From the NCBI RefSeq assembly GCF_007829525.1, contig NZ_VLJP01000022.1, forward strand, positions 1 to 39,406: a stretch of 39,406 nucleotides of DNA, read 5' to 3'. The position numbers were made by a program, and so were the translations under genes. The number at the start of each line of letters is the position of its first letter. Within the stretch, counting starts at the first letter, position 1. Source of the stretch: Mesorhizobium sp. J18 (GTDB lineage: Bacteria; Pseudomonadota; Alphaproteobacteria; Rhizobiales; Rhizobiaceae). Positions 1-8,161 of the stretch are shown here, piece by piece. A model generated the notes under the pieces. That model was not told where the DNA came from. It worked only from the letters and a program-made list of their open reading frames with translations, and ran no database searches.

Positions 1-52
1 CCTGCCGAAGCTTCGTGACGATCTCGTCGGGCTTGTGTCGCTTGTTTGCCAT
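1..52 (-). CDS. IS3-family transposase OrfA, N-terminal fragment (cut by window edge)
   Basis: Only the first 17 codons are inside the window, reading MANKRHKPDEIVTKLRQ. This opening (basic start, then PDEIVTKLRQ) is typical of OrfA of IS3-family elements, the small helix-turn-helix protein that is normally joined to the DDE integrase OrfB by a -1 frameshift. A GAAGGAGG-type ribosome binding site lies a few bases upstream of the ATG. The catalytic part is outside the window, so the subgroup cannot be assigned. Confidence 0.6.
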   Translation of the reverse strand, partial: MANKRHKPDEIVTKLRQ

Positions 53-115
53 TGTGGTCCTCCTTCATGGTCAAAACCATACTTCAAGGTGGACCCGTTC
101 AATGGGGGTGGATCA
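1..115 (-). mobile_element. End of an IS3-family insertion sequence (cut by window edge)
   Basis: Read on the minus strand, the element begins at 115 with TGATCCACCCCCATTGAACG, a TG-starting terminus rich in C, as is usual for IS3-family terminal repeats. A short leader follows and then the start codon of the first transposase frame at 52. The rest of the element lies beyond the left edge, so neither the second terminus nor a target duplication can be checked. The inner boundary at 115 is inferred from the TG rule. Confidence 0.6.
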
Positions 116-217
116 GGAACCGGCGCGTCGAGATCGTGGAACTGGTGACGCGGTCGGAGTAAGCATCGTCATCGGGAGGAAGATGTCCAACACCTGAATC
201 TGTTGCGGGAGGCTCAG

Positions 218-1186
218 ATGAAATGTCGTTCCAGTCTCGCTATCGCCTGCGCAACGATCCTCAGCACGGTGTCCGCGGCGCAGGCAAACGGCGCGATATC
301 CGAATTCCCGGCAGGCGGCCTCGTCTTCAAGTCCGAGGAGAGCATTTCGATCGCGCGCGAGGACCTTGAGATCGGATGGGACCGGATCAATGTCCGCTAC
401 GTCTTTGTCTCGTCCGCAACCGAGCCGCTCGTAAGGACGATCGGCTTCCCCTTGGCAAAGGTTTCGCTGGAAGACGGACCAGACAATATCGAGAACAGGA
501 GCTGGAGCCAGGACGAAGGCGTGGACGATCCGCGCAACTACATGGCTTTCAGGGTCTTCGTGAATGGCACGCCGCTGACGCCGAAGCTTCACGAATACGC
601 ATGGTCCGGGGAAACCGATGTTACTCGAAGACTTCTCGATCTCGACATACCGCTCCTTTCGACCGACATGGATTCATACGTCAGGCTGGCGCAACTGCCG
701 GACGCGACACTTGAGGAGCTGAGACGGCACGATCTGGTGTGGGACGAGGTGCCGCCGGGCGCCGGCTGGATCGCCCCGAAATGGGAATATCAATCCGTCT
801 ATGAATGGACTCAGACTTTCTCGCCCGGCGAGACCGTGGTCGAAATCTCCTACCGGCCGCTGTTCGGTGCCGACGTCGATTACCACCGTTACTATCCGGA
901 TGGCGAAGGCGCTTCGCACTATTGCATGGACGAAGCGACCAAGAGGGAGTTCATGACGAGAGGCGGTCAACCGGAGGCGTTCACAGTCGGCTACATCCTG
1001 CAGACGGCGAGATACTGGAACGGCCCGATCGGTGACTTCCGGCTGAAGGTCGGCGACGACCTTGGGGTCCTGTTTGCGTTCTGCGTTCCCGAAGGCCTGG
1101 AGCCGGCCGGTGATGACCGGAGTTGGACAGCCAGGGACTTCGTGCCCGATTCAGACGTGAAAATCGTGTTCTATGTGTATGGCTAG
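218..1186 (+). CDS. DUF4424-family exported protein
   Basis: A 322-residue protein with a cleavable signal peptide (basic MKCRSS start, hydrophobic core, cleavage near AQA-NG around residue 23). The rest resembles the DUF4424 family of periplasmic or surface proteins in Alphaproteobacteria: an early SEESISI region, a middle stretch with repeated Trp/Tyr (WEYQSVYEWTQTF) and a C-terminal FxFCVPEGL segment. Two cysteines in the last third (YCMDE and FCVPEG) could form a disulfide. The biochemical role of the family is not known to me. The start at 218 is preferred over an upstream TTG because GCGGGAGG sits just ahead of it. The stop overlaps the start of the next gene by 8 bases, so the two are probably translated together. 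Confidence 0.7.
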   Translation: MKCRSSLAIACATILSTVSAAQANGAISEFPAGGLVFKSEESISIAREDLEIGWDRINVRYVFVSSATEPLVRTIGFPLAKVSLEDGPDNIENRSWSQDEGVDDPRNYMAFRVFVNGTPLTPKLHEYAWSGETDVTRRLLDLDIPLLSTDMDSYVRLAQLPDATLEELRRHDLVWDEVPPGAGWIAPKWEYQSVYEWTQTFSPGETVVEISYRPLFGADVDYHRYYPDGEGASHYCMDEATKREFMTRGGQPEAFTVGYILQTARYWNGPIGDFRLKVGDDLGVLFAFCVPEGLEPAGDDRSWTARDFVPDSDVKIVFYVYG

Positions 1187-2069
1187 CGCATATCGCCCAC
1201 ATTACGGCACAAAGCTTTCCGTTGCACACCTGCGCTTATTTCCAATCCTGCTCGTGCTCCTTATGGGCATGGCCGGCAGTGCAACGGCACAGCCGTCCTT
1301 TTCCCCGGAGGCGACCGACGCGCTGCCCGAGGGCAACGGAAGGACATATCTCGACCTCATCCGGCTCGTCATGCCAGGAATCGCCGTCAGCGGCAGCGCC
1401 TATTCCGACGCCCACCAGCCAACCGGCATCAGGCATCTCGGAGGCTGGATTGACGGCGATATCGGGTTGGCACCTACTGGTACTCTTGGGCTTCAAGCCG
1501 TGCCGTTGCGCTCTGGCGGCAGGCAACGGCTGGTGCTGCTGGTAGACTTCGGAATGACCGAATACAGCGTCGGCTATGCCATCCTGGCGCTTTTTGACAT
1601 TGAAGGTGACGCCCGGCTGCTCGACGCCGCCGATGTCGCGTTGGATCGGTGGACATCGTTCATGGACCCCGTTCATCTGCCGGTCGGCGCTGACGACGAT
1701 CTCCTGGTAACCCAAAGCACGCACCACAATTCTAGCCAGAGCTTCCTGTCCGCATCCCTGATCCTGGTTCGCAATGACCAGTTCGAATTGGTCGATACGA
1801 TCTCCTTGCTCGGCGACAGAGCGTATGGCTTCGAACGCACCCAGGAGTTGACCATCGAACAACGCGCAGGCGAGCCCTTCGCGGACATAGCGGTCAGCGT
1901 AACTGAAACGACGGAGCTCACGGCCGTGGACCAGGACGACGGGACGCTTCCCGAGCCGGGAAGTCGTGCGATCACCGTAACCTATCGCTGGGATACCGCC
2001 GCCCAACGCTACATGCCGGATTCGAACGCTTTGACAACCCTGGCACGCGAGAACGAAGAGCGCTTCTGA
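1179..2069 (+). CDS. Exported protein of unknown function
   Basis: A 296-residue protein that I cannot place in a family. It begins with about 18 polar residues, then a strong hydrophobic segment (LRLFPILLVLLMGMAGSATA) and a probable cleavage site after ATA-Q, so it is likely exported to the periplasm. The mature part is acidic, without cysteine pairs or transmembrane segments, and is rich in short beta-like stretches (QRLVLLVDFG, YAILALFDIEG, ITVTYRWDT). This could be a beta-propeller or beta-sandwich fold, but that is a guess. Its start lies inside the end of the DUF4424 gene, which suggests an operon and a shared task at the cell envelope. An in-frame ATG two codons upstream is an equally possible start. 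Confidence 0.6.
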   Translation: MASAYRPHYGTKLSVAHLRLFPILLVLLMGMAGSATAQPSFSPEATDALPEGNGRTYLDLIRLVMPGIAVSGSAYSDAHQPTGIRHLGGWIDGDIGLAPTGTLGLQAVPLRSGGRQRLVLLVDFGMTEYSVGYAILALFDIEGDARLLDAADVALDRWTSFMDPVHLPVGADDDLLVTQSTHHNSSQSFLSASLILVRNDQFELVDTISLLGDRAYGFERTQELTIEQRAGEPFADIAVSVTETTELTAVDQDDGTLPEPGSRAITVTYRWDTAAQRYMPDSNALTTLARENEERF

Positions 2070-2356
2070 AAAAGCGGCGGCAGTCGCGTCGGCCGCGGGC
2101 TGGAAAATCCGCCGCTTGCGCTCGCGGCGCGACGTCCAGAGACCAAATTCGGTGTAGCGACAGCGAAGCCGATGCCGGGCTATATGCAAGTGGGGCGGGC
2201 CTTGCTGTTGCCATTCGAAGTTCTGGTGCAACAGCTGAAGGACGGCTTTTTCAACTTTTGCACCCGGAAGCGGACGGGCAGGAAACAACCCCCGACCCAG
2301 CCATTCCGTTTCGCCATTCGCCGGGAGAGGCTGATCCGGCAGCTTCCGCCCCCATG
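2070..2356. other. Non-coding stretch between the exported-protein gene and the IS
   Basis: No convincing gene. Just after the stop codon there is a perfect 9-base inverted repeat (AAGCGGCGG at 2072-2080 and CCGCCGCTT at 2109-2117, 28-base loop) without a following T run. It could be a weak or Rho-assisted terminator, or an mRNA 3' end structure. The remainder is GC-rich intergenic sequence leading into the repeated element that the IS has entered. Confidence 0.4.
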
Positions 2357-2371
2357 TTGGACGTTTAAGGA
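2357..2371 (+). repeat. Left half of a dispersed intergenic repeat, interrupted by the IS
   Basis: The bases TTGGACGTTTAAGGA continue after the IS at 3862. Rejoined, they read as a copy of the sequence at 9541-9585 (GGACGTTTAAAGACCC...). Positions 2366-2371 (TAAGGA) are the left copy of the apparent target duplication. Confidence 0.6.
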
Positions 2372-3855
2372 GTCCGCCCTGAACAATGGCTAAGCCATTG
2401 ACATTTCACGTCTGGGAAGACGGGCGGCAGTATCCGATTTCGCCATTTTCGGCATGAGCGATTGCAGTAGCCAGGCAAGCCAAAGGGCCAATACCGCAAG
2501 GATCAGGCGCAGATTGTGGGCGGCGGCCACGAGCAGCGCATTTGTCGCGTCGCCAGCATGGCCGAGGAGGAAGTTGCGGTCCAGCCGTCCATCGGTCTTC
2601 ATGTGCCCGATGGTGGCTTCGATGGCCGATCGTCGTTTCAGTTCCCGTTTCATCGTGGCGGTCAGGCCACGCTTGCTGCCAGCGATCATCACCGAGCCCG
2701 AGCCGGCATAGTCGTGACCGCGATAGCCCTTGTCGACGTAGATGCGCTGCGGGTCGACGCCGCCGATCTCCACTGCCTGATCGACGGTTGCTGCGAGCGT
2801 GTGGCCATCATACGGATTGCCCTCGAAGGATCTGGCGGCCAGCACAAGGCCTTCCCGGTTGGTCGTTGCAATCCCGACCTTGCAGCCGAACTCGTAAGGG
2901 GTACGGGCCTTGCCTTTCGAGATGCAGACCACCTCGGGCGCATGCAGCGAATAGAGCTTGTTGCTGTCCTTCGGCTTCTGAGCCAGCAGCCGTTCGACGA
3001 GCCCGAGCAGTCGGGCGAACCTGGCCTCGAGTTCACCATTGCCGGCGATCTTGCGGCCGATGTCGCGGAATACTCGGCCGAGATAGGTGCGAAGACGCTT
3101 GAGCTCGCGCCGCATCCGTCGGAATTGCTTGGCATGGGCATAGCGTCCCGCCCGCGCCGCCGCAGACTTGGCCAGCCGGGTGTGGCTTTGCCTCAGCACG
3201 ATGTCGTGCCGCTTCGCCTGGCGGACCAGGATCTGGATCGCCTTCAGGTAAAGCCGGCTATCGGTCGGATGTGCGATCGCCTTCGGCTGAACCGTAGTAT
3301 CGACGCTGATCCGCTCCAGCGAACTGGGCTTGGCGACCCCGGTGTCGAGCGCAAAGTCAACGCTCGCCTTCAGCATCTGCTCAAGCCCCTCTGGCCCGAT
3401 CCGCTTGCGCCAGCGCGTCATTGTGCTGGCGTCGATCGGCGCCTCGTGCTGGAAGAACTCGAAGCCGCAGAACAATTGCCAATAGGGATTCTCCACCCAC
3501 CGATCGACCACTTCCTCGTCCGAAAGGTCGTGGACGTGCTTGAGGTAGTGCAGACCCACCATCAGCCGCGTCGGCTTGGCCGGCCTGCCGACAGGGCGAT
3601 AAAAGCCGCCAAACGCTTCATCGAACTGCGCCCACGGCATCAGCTCCGACAATCGCGCCAGCGGATGACGCGGATTGATGATCGCGTCGAGACGCTCGCG
3701 AAAGAGATCATTCTTGCCGGATGATGGGCGGAACGGAGGCATTGCAAAAACCCAGAAAATGACCGGATCGGATTCGATTTCCGGCATTCTCCAACACTTC
3801 AGACGCCATGGGAATCCCCGAAGGACAAGGGGTTCAGGAGTTTTTCAGGGCGAAC
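2372..3855 (-). mobile_element. Complete IS5-like insertion sequence, 1484 bp
   Basis: The ends are imperfect inverted repeats that match at 13 of 15 positions: GTCCGCCCTGAACAA at 2372-2386, and the complement of TTTTTCAGGGCGAAC at 3841-3855. The element is flanked on both sides by TAAGGA (2366-2371 and 3856-3861). One transposase gene fills most of it. Removing the element and one TAAGGA restores a sequence that matches the intact repeat copy at 9541-9585, which independently supports these boundaries. A 6-base duplication is not the usual length for IS5-group elements (3-4 bases), so the exact cut could be shifted by a base or two. Confidence 0.8.
2390..3787 (-). CDS. IS5-family DDE transposase
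   Basis: A 465-residue transposase, apparently intact. The N-terminal part has the IS5-type block in which a substrate-recognition helix precedes LSDEEVVDRWVENPYWQLF and a TMTRWRKRIG segment. The catalytic domain shows the first Asp in ISVDTTVQPKA, the second in IYVDKGYRGHDY, and a late RSAIEATIGHMKTDGRLDRNFL block that supplies the Glu. The C-terminus is hydrophobic. The enzyme cuts and rejoins the ends of its own element. The start at 3787 gives the longest frame; a Met 15 codons further in (MPPFRPSSGKND) is also plausible. The gene fills its element almost from end to end. Confidence 0.9.
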   Translation of the reverse strand: MPEIESDPVIFWVFAMPPFRPSSGKNDLFRERLDAIINPRHPLARLSELMPWAQFDEAFGGFYRPVGRPAKPTRLMVGLHYLKHVHDLSDEEVVDRWVENPYWQLFCGFEFFQHEAPIDASTMTRWRKRIGPEGLEQMLKASVDFALDTGVAKPSSLERISVDTTVQPKAIAHPTDSRLYLKAIQILVRQAKRHDIVLRQSHTRLAKSAAARAGRYAHAKQFRRMRRELKRLRTYLGRVFRDIGRKIAGNGELEARFARLLGLVERLLAQKPKDSNKLYSLHAPEVVCISKGKARTPYEFGCKVGIATTNREGLVLAARSFEGNPYDGHTLAATVDQAVEIGGVDPQRIYVDKGYRGHDYAGSGSVMIAGSKRGLTATMKRELKRRSAIEATIGHMKTDGRLDRNFLLGHAGDATNALLVAAAHNLRLILAVLALWLAWLLQSLMPKMAKSDTAARLPRREMSMA

Positions 3856-3861
3856 TAAGGA

Positions 3862-3892
3862 CCTATTGCAGTTCCCCCAAAGCTGCCGTTCG
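3862..3892 (+). repeat. Right half of the dispersed intergenic repeat
   Basis: The sequence after the IS continues CCTATTGCAGTTCCCCCAAA and ends AGCTGCCGTTCG. The copy at 9541-9585 shows the same order of blocks and ends in the identical AGCTGCCGTTCG. Similar GGACGTT...AAGCTGCCGTTCG units are scattered in intergenic DNA of Mesorhizobium-like genomes (general recollection, not checked). Confidence 0.55.
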
Positions 3893-4031
3893 TGAAGTGA
3901 CTGGCTTCTGACATGATCGGGAAGGATGGAGGCGAACAGAACACTCCTTCAAGCATCTAGATCGCGGACTTGGCCAGGCTTCTTGATTTCTATGAGAGCT
4001 TGGCGACAAGATCGAATCGAGAATCTATAGC

Positions 4032-5197
4032 GTGAGTAGGCCCGCAGTCCCAATGTCTCCATCTGAAAGACAATACCTGACCGAACTCGCCACGGAGATG
4101 TCGCGGCTATACGGTTTCGCTCGTCAGATGAACGAGATGGACTTTGCGGCCTCCCTCGGCGGCGAGTTTCGCGGCATGCAGGACGCGGGCTGGTCCACCC
4201 AAATTACGGCCGCAGACGTTCGCCAGGAACTCGGCACCTACCTGACCAAAGATAGCCCGCTGACGACCGCCGAGTATCGCATCACGCTCCTGCTTTACTG
4301 CCAGCTTGCCGAAGCCGGCGGTGTGTACGAGTCGATTAAGAACGTGATGGGGGTTATTACGACAGTCCCGTACAACCTATGGCCTTTCAAGGACCTGGTC
4401 CGCGTCAGGAAACAACCCGCCGCGATCATTGGTCCGAACGCTAACAAGACATTCCGTGACCTTGCTAACACAGCCAAAGCATCGGCATGCCGCGCTTGGG
4501 GAAGTTGTTGGCCGATGCTTTTCGCGATGATATACGGAACGGTATCGCCCATGCGGACTACGTGATCTGGTCGGACGGACTGCGCCTTCGCCGCCGCAAC
4601 GGCGGCAATGTTTATGCCATACCACATGAGGACGTTTTGTCGGCGGTAGTACGCGGGATCGCGTTCTTCGACATTCTGCAAGACCATAACACGACCGCGA
4701 TGGGCTTTTACAATCCGCCGAAAGAGATCGTGGGCAAGTTCAGCGGGAATTTTCCGATGCCATGGACGATACACGCGGATCCGGTGAAGAGAACGTTTTC
4801 GATAAGTGGCTCATCGCCCGGGCCAGTCACCACACCGGCTTATCTCCGGCAGGTGGAGATCACCAGTCGTCTCGGAGGTAAAGTGCTGGCCGTGTTCCCG
4901 CGGAACGGAAATAGAGACGACGAAATTACAATCAATGGGATCGAAGCGGCTGGCTACGAGCCACACGTAGTGCCACTGGACGCTGCCGGATTTGCCGGCC
5001 TGATGAAACAGATCGAGCACCACGTTATGCAGGATGATCGTCGGACGAACGAGAACGGGCTCCTGGTCGCGAGCCCGTACGGTTTCACGCAATTGGCCGA
5101 TGCATCCGAGCTCGAAGTCTTGCTGCCTCCCCCGATCACCACTGTCTTGTTTGACGAAGTCGAGTGCTTTCCGACAAACCAGGCTGAAGGCACCTGA
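4032..5197 (+). pseudogene. HEPN-like protein gene broken by a one-base deletion
   Basis: Two overlapping frames encode one protein. The first frame (from 4032, GTG, or ATG at 4053) reads up to FRDLA at about 4466. The second frame takes over with HSQSIGMPRLGKLL and runs to 5197. Adding one A to the AA at 4467-4468 restores a continuous 388-residue product. Just after the break lies DDIRNGIAHADY, an R-x4-H motif with a polar residue after the Arg, as in HEPN domains (the RNase or toxin fold of many defence proteins). The N-terminal half is helical with no recognised motif, and the C-terminal 150 residues look like alternating strands and helices. It stands beside another HEPN-type gene remnant (Abi_2) and an ATPase unit. 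The broken frame could be real decay or a sequence error. The HEPN call is by motif only. Confidence 0.55.
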
Positions 5198-5413
5198 CTT
5201 TCAGAAAGCGACCGTGTTGCCGGTACGCAAGCAACAAGCGGACGGGCCGAAATCCACCGGATGCCGGCCATCACACCAACAACGCTCCTGTTCATTGCTT
5301 CAACGGCGGCATCGGGGCCGTCTTCAGACAGTCCGGTTCTGGCCGAAAAATCAGTAAGCCACCATACCACTCATCGCACCAATTGCGACCATTCTTCAAT
5401 CGAGAATCGGTAG
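5198..5413. other. Non-coding gap between the HEPN-like gene and the Abi_2 remnant
   Basis: No open frame with a recognisable protein. The N-terminal two thirds expected of an Abi_2 protein are not found here, so the deletion that removed them ended close to 5413. Nothing else seen. Confidence 0.4.
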
Positions 5414-5793
5414 GGAAGCGCGTTCGTAAAATCGCGCGCGAACCGTTACTGTATTGCTGACGGCGCGATATTCGAAACGTGGCTCAGAACACTCAACGAC
5501 GTGCGGAACATATGCGCACACCATTCACGGTTCTGGAACAAGCCGCTCGTCAACCATCCGGCGTGGCCTGCGGTCGGGTCTGTTCATGAGCTCGATGATA
5601 TTGCCGGCAGCCAGGCGCGCGCAGACGCGATCGCTGCTTTACTGATCACGCGGTACTTGCTGCGAACCATCAATCCAAACAGTGCTTGGTGTTCGCGCTT
5701 GCGAACACACCTTATGGATTTCCCCAGTAAGTATGTGACATTAGGGATGCGGGATTTCCCGCAAACTGGCAAAGCGAGCCGATCTGGGAGTAG
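5414..5793 (+). pseudogene. Abi_2 (AbiD/AbiF-type abortive infection) gene, C-terminal remnant
   Basis: From about 5414 the frame reads into FETWLRTLNDVRNICAHHSR, followed by FWNKPL and later INPNS. This is the C-terminal signature of Abi_2 proteins, including the HEPN-type R-x4-H core (RNICAH). Near 5744-5753 the frame shifts by one base. In the shifted frame the expected Abi_2 ending GFPANWQSEPIWE is found, closing at TAG 5791-5793. The N-terminal two thirds are missing. Abi_2 proteins stop phage growth by killing or arresting the infected cell. This copy has no start, has a frameshift and should be inactive. It converges tail to tail with the ATPase gene that ends at 5810. Confidence 0.75.
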
Positions 5794-5809
5794 TGGCTAA
5801 GGCCTGTAT

Positions 5810-8161
5810 CTAAAGGCCATGGGTCATATCCAAGACTAGTCGGCAGTAAGCTAAGAGTTCTTCCTTGTTCGTCTCGGCATTCGGGTCGCCTTCGATGGCC
5901 GCGTGGTTATCGGTGCGGGAGTACGCGTTGATCTCTCGCAAATCCTCAAGTGCCGCTTTGTATGGGTGATCATCCGGAGCTTGATCAAGCCTGCGGATAA
6001 TCTCATCTAGCGTTGCCGATTGTCCAAACAAGCCGGGGTCGCCGCGACGATAAAAATCTTCACTTACCGTGCGCAGGCGGGTTCGGATATAAGCCAGTTC
6101 GTGCTGCTCTCCTTCGACGAATTCCTCGATCTGCATGCGCTCTGTGACATGGCGGGGCTGCGTCAAGTCGGGAATGCTGAACGCGGCAATCGTGGACATG
6201 CCCTGCGCTCCGGTCTGGAGCGCGATCGACTGGATCTTCGATTGGTCGATCTTCTCCCACAACAATCTGAGAAACATCTTGTCGTGGGAGAGAACGATGG
6301 TCTGAGCGGCTTTGGAGCAAAGCTTTTTGATTTCAATTGCCGTGAATTGCCGCCGGAACTGGTCAAGGCTGGTGAAAGGATCGTCGAGCACGATGATGGT
6401 TTCGCCCAACTCGGCGTCAGCATGCAGGCGGGCGAGGAAGAACGCCAGCGCCAGCGTGGATTTGTCGCCAGCGCTCAACGTGTTGCGGAATGACGGTTTG
6501 TCAATTTCGCTGGCCCGCGGCGACACCGGCTGTTCGTTGATAAGAATCTGATAGCTCGCCGCCGGTTCCTTTCCACGATAATCTGGTTCACGATAGTCGA
6601 TCCGAAAACCGGCGTTCAACCGACGAAGATATTCGTTGATCGTCGCGCCGAGTTTTTCCGTGATGGCCTTTCCGTGCGCGTTGAGTTCTTCGCGCAAACG
6701 GTCTTTTTCCTTGGATAGTGCTGTTTTCGCCTGCTTGGCTGCATCCAGTTTTTCGATAAGAGCAACCGTCTCCGGCTCATATCTCCGCTTGTGAGCGTTC
6801 AGCGTCATCAGCGCGTTTTCAAGCGAAGGAAGCTGGCTTTCGTCCAGCGCGTCCCTGACGGAGGTGATAGCTTCAACGGCCTGGGTGACGACGGCATTGT
6901 ACCGCTCGATATCGCCGCGCCCGGCGCTCCAATCGGACAACACCGACGAATAGTCCGTTGCGTTCAGCGGTTCCGCAACATTTTCGAGCTTGCGCGCCAG
7001 AAGTGCATCCAGGTCGGATGCAATTCGTTCCAGCGTGGACACCGTTTCATCAAGGTCGGGATACTGCGGCCGGGCGATCTGCGCATTGCTGTTCCAGAAG
7101 CCAGACAGTTCGTGGTTGCGCTCTGTCCGGGTCACAATGGCATTTCGGAAATCACCCTTGGCATAGCGAGCGCAGGTTTCCCTAGCCTTCCGTATCTTTT
7201 CCGACAGGTTTCGATAGGCGTCGCTGAAAAACGCCTTATACGCATCAACAAGGGTGCGGTCCTTGAGAGGCTGGCCGCAAAACGCACAATCTTCGGCGTC
7301 TGCGAAGGGCAGTCCGCTTTCCAGCCAGCTTTCGTGCGCAACAGCAATCTGTTCGCCATGACGGCGGTGCTTTTCGATATGCCTCCGTACTGCGGTTGCA
7401 GCTTGTTCGCTGATATCGTCAAGGCCAGCCCGGAACAGATCCTCGAACGTCTGGGCATCCGAAGGCGTTGGCAAGGATTCGGGCAACTTGGCCGCTTTCA
7501 GTTCTTTTGCTTTGCGCGCCCGGCTTACCTCCGCCGACTTTTCAACGATGAGGTTTTCGATCGCCGAAATTTCCTCCAACGCGATGAAGTCGCCGATCTT
7601 CATATTGATCGGCGCGTGGCCGCGCATGAGGGCGGTAATCTCCTGTTCGGTCGATTTGATGCTGGCGTTGCAGTCGCGATTCTCACCATCAATCTCGACA
7701 ATGCGCCGGACGCGCCGCACGCCTTCCTCGCCGACGACAAGCCCATACTGATTCTTGAGGTGGTCGGCGGATACCTGATCGCCTGAGAAAACATTACCAT
7801 TGATGAATGCGCTGTCATATACGGCAATCTTCGGCGTGTAACCGACCCATCCGCTGCCGTCGAAATGGACCGTGCGGCTGCCGAATGCGAACACGGCGGT
7901 CTGTTTGATATCGCCGCCAAGCGTCTTACGGCCGAGCACGATGGCTGGGTTTTTCGTTGCAATTGAACGCAATATATCGGCGAGCGTTGACTTGCCCCAA
8001 CCATTCTCTCCAAAAACCAGGGTGCAGTGACCAAGACGAACACCAGGCATTGGCTTGGCCTCCGCAAACCGACCGATATTTCTGATCAGCTTAATTTCGG
8101 TAAGAATGGTCGAGCTTGTCAGATCACTGTTACTCAACTCTCTGTCCCCCTCGGTCTGCAA
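5810..8161 (-). CDS. SMC/RecF-like AAA ATPase (AAA_13 type), candidate defence protein
   Basis: A 783-residue ATPase of ABC/SMC architecture. The Walker A motif GENGWGKST is at residues 51-59 and a long charged helical middle region runs from about 150 to 520. The middle holds CAFC at 292-295, like the zinc-hook type CxxC of Rad50 and RloC-like proteins. The ABC signature LSAGDKST is at 562-569 and the Walker B motif IIVLDDP at 589-595. The last 170 residues have the EEFVEGE..., REINAYSRTDNHAA and LAYCRLVLDM blocks seen after the ATPase core in the AAA_13 family. I see no clear nuclease motif, so it may need a partner. The start at 8161 lies 32 bases inside the upstream gene, so the two are one transcription unit. 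PrrC/RloC anticodon nucleases share this ATPase type, but their C-terminal nuclease signature is not recognisable here. Confidence 0.75.
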   Translation of the reverse strand: MQTEGDRELSNSDLTSSTILTEIKLIRNIGRFAEAKPMPGVRLGHCTLVFGENGWGKSTLADILRSIATKNPAIVLGRKTLGGDIKQTAVFAFGSRTVHFDGSGWVGYTPKIAVYDSAFINGNVFSGDQVSADHLKNQYGLVVGEEGVRRVRRIVEIDGENRDCNASIKSTEQEITALMRGHAPINMKIGDFIALEEISAIENLIVEKSAEVSRARKAKELKAAKLPESLPTPSDAQTFEDLFRAGLDDISEQAATAVRRHIEKHRRHGEQIAVAHESWLESGLPFADAEDCAFCGQPLKDRTLVDAYKAFFSDAYRNLSEKIRKARETCARYAKGDFRNAIVTRTERNHELSGFWNSNAQIARPQYPDLDETVSTLERIASDLDALLARKLENVAEPLNATDYSSVLSDWSAGRGDIERYNAVVTQAVEAITSVRDALDESQLPSLENALMTLNAHKRRYEPETVALIEKLDAAKQAKTALSKEKDRLREELNAHGKAITEKLGATINEYLRRLNAGFRIDYREPDYRGKEPAASYQILINEQPVSPRASEIDKPSFRNTLSAGDKSTLALAFFLARLHADAELGETIIVLDDPFTSLDQFRRQFTAIEIKKLCSKAAQTIVLSHDKMFLRLLWEKIDQSKIQSIALQTGAQGMSTIAAFSIPDLTQPRHVTERMQIEEFVEGEQHELAYIRTRLRTVSEDFYRRGDPGLFGQSATLDEIIRRLDQAPDDHPYKAALEDLREINAYSRTDNHAAIEGDPNAETNKEELLAYCRLVLDMTHGL

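Noticed and set aside
2516-3724. 402-codon plus-strand frame opposite the IS5-like transposase
   Set aside because: Antisense shadow of the transposase gene, with no domain and no ribosome binding site.
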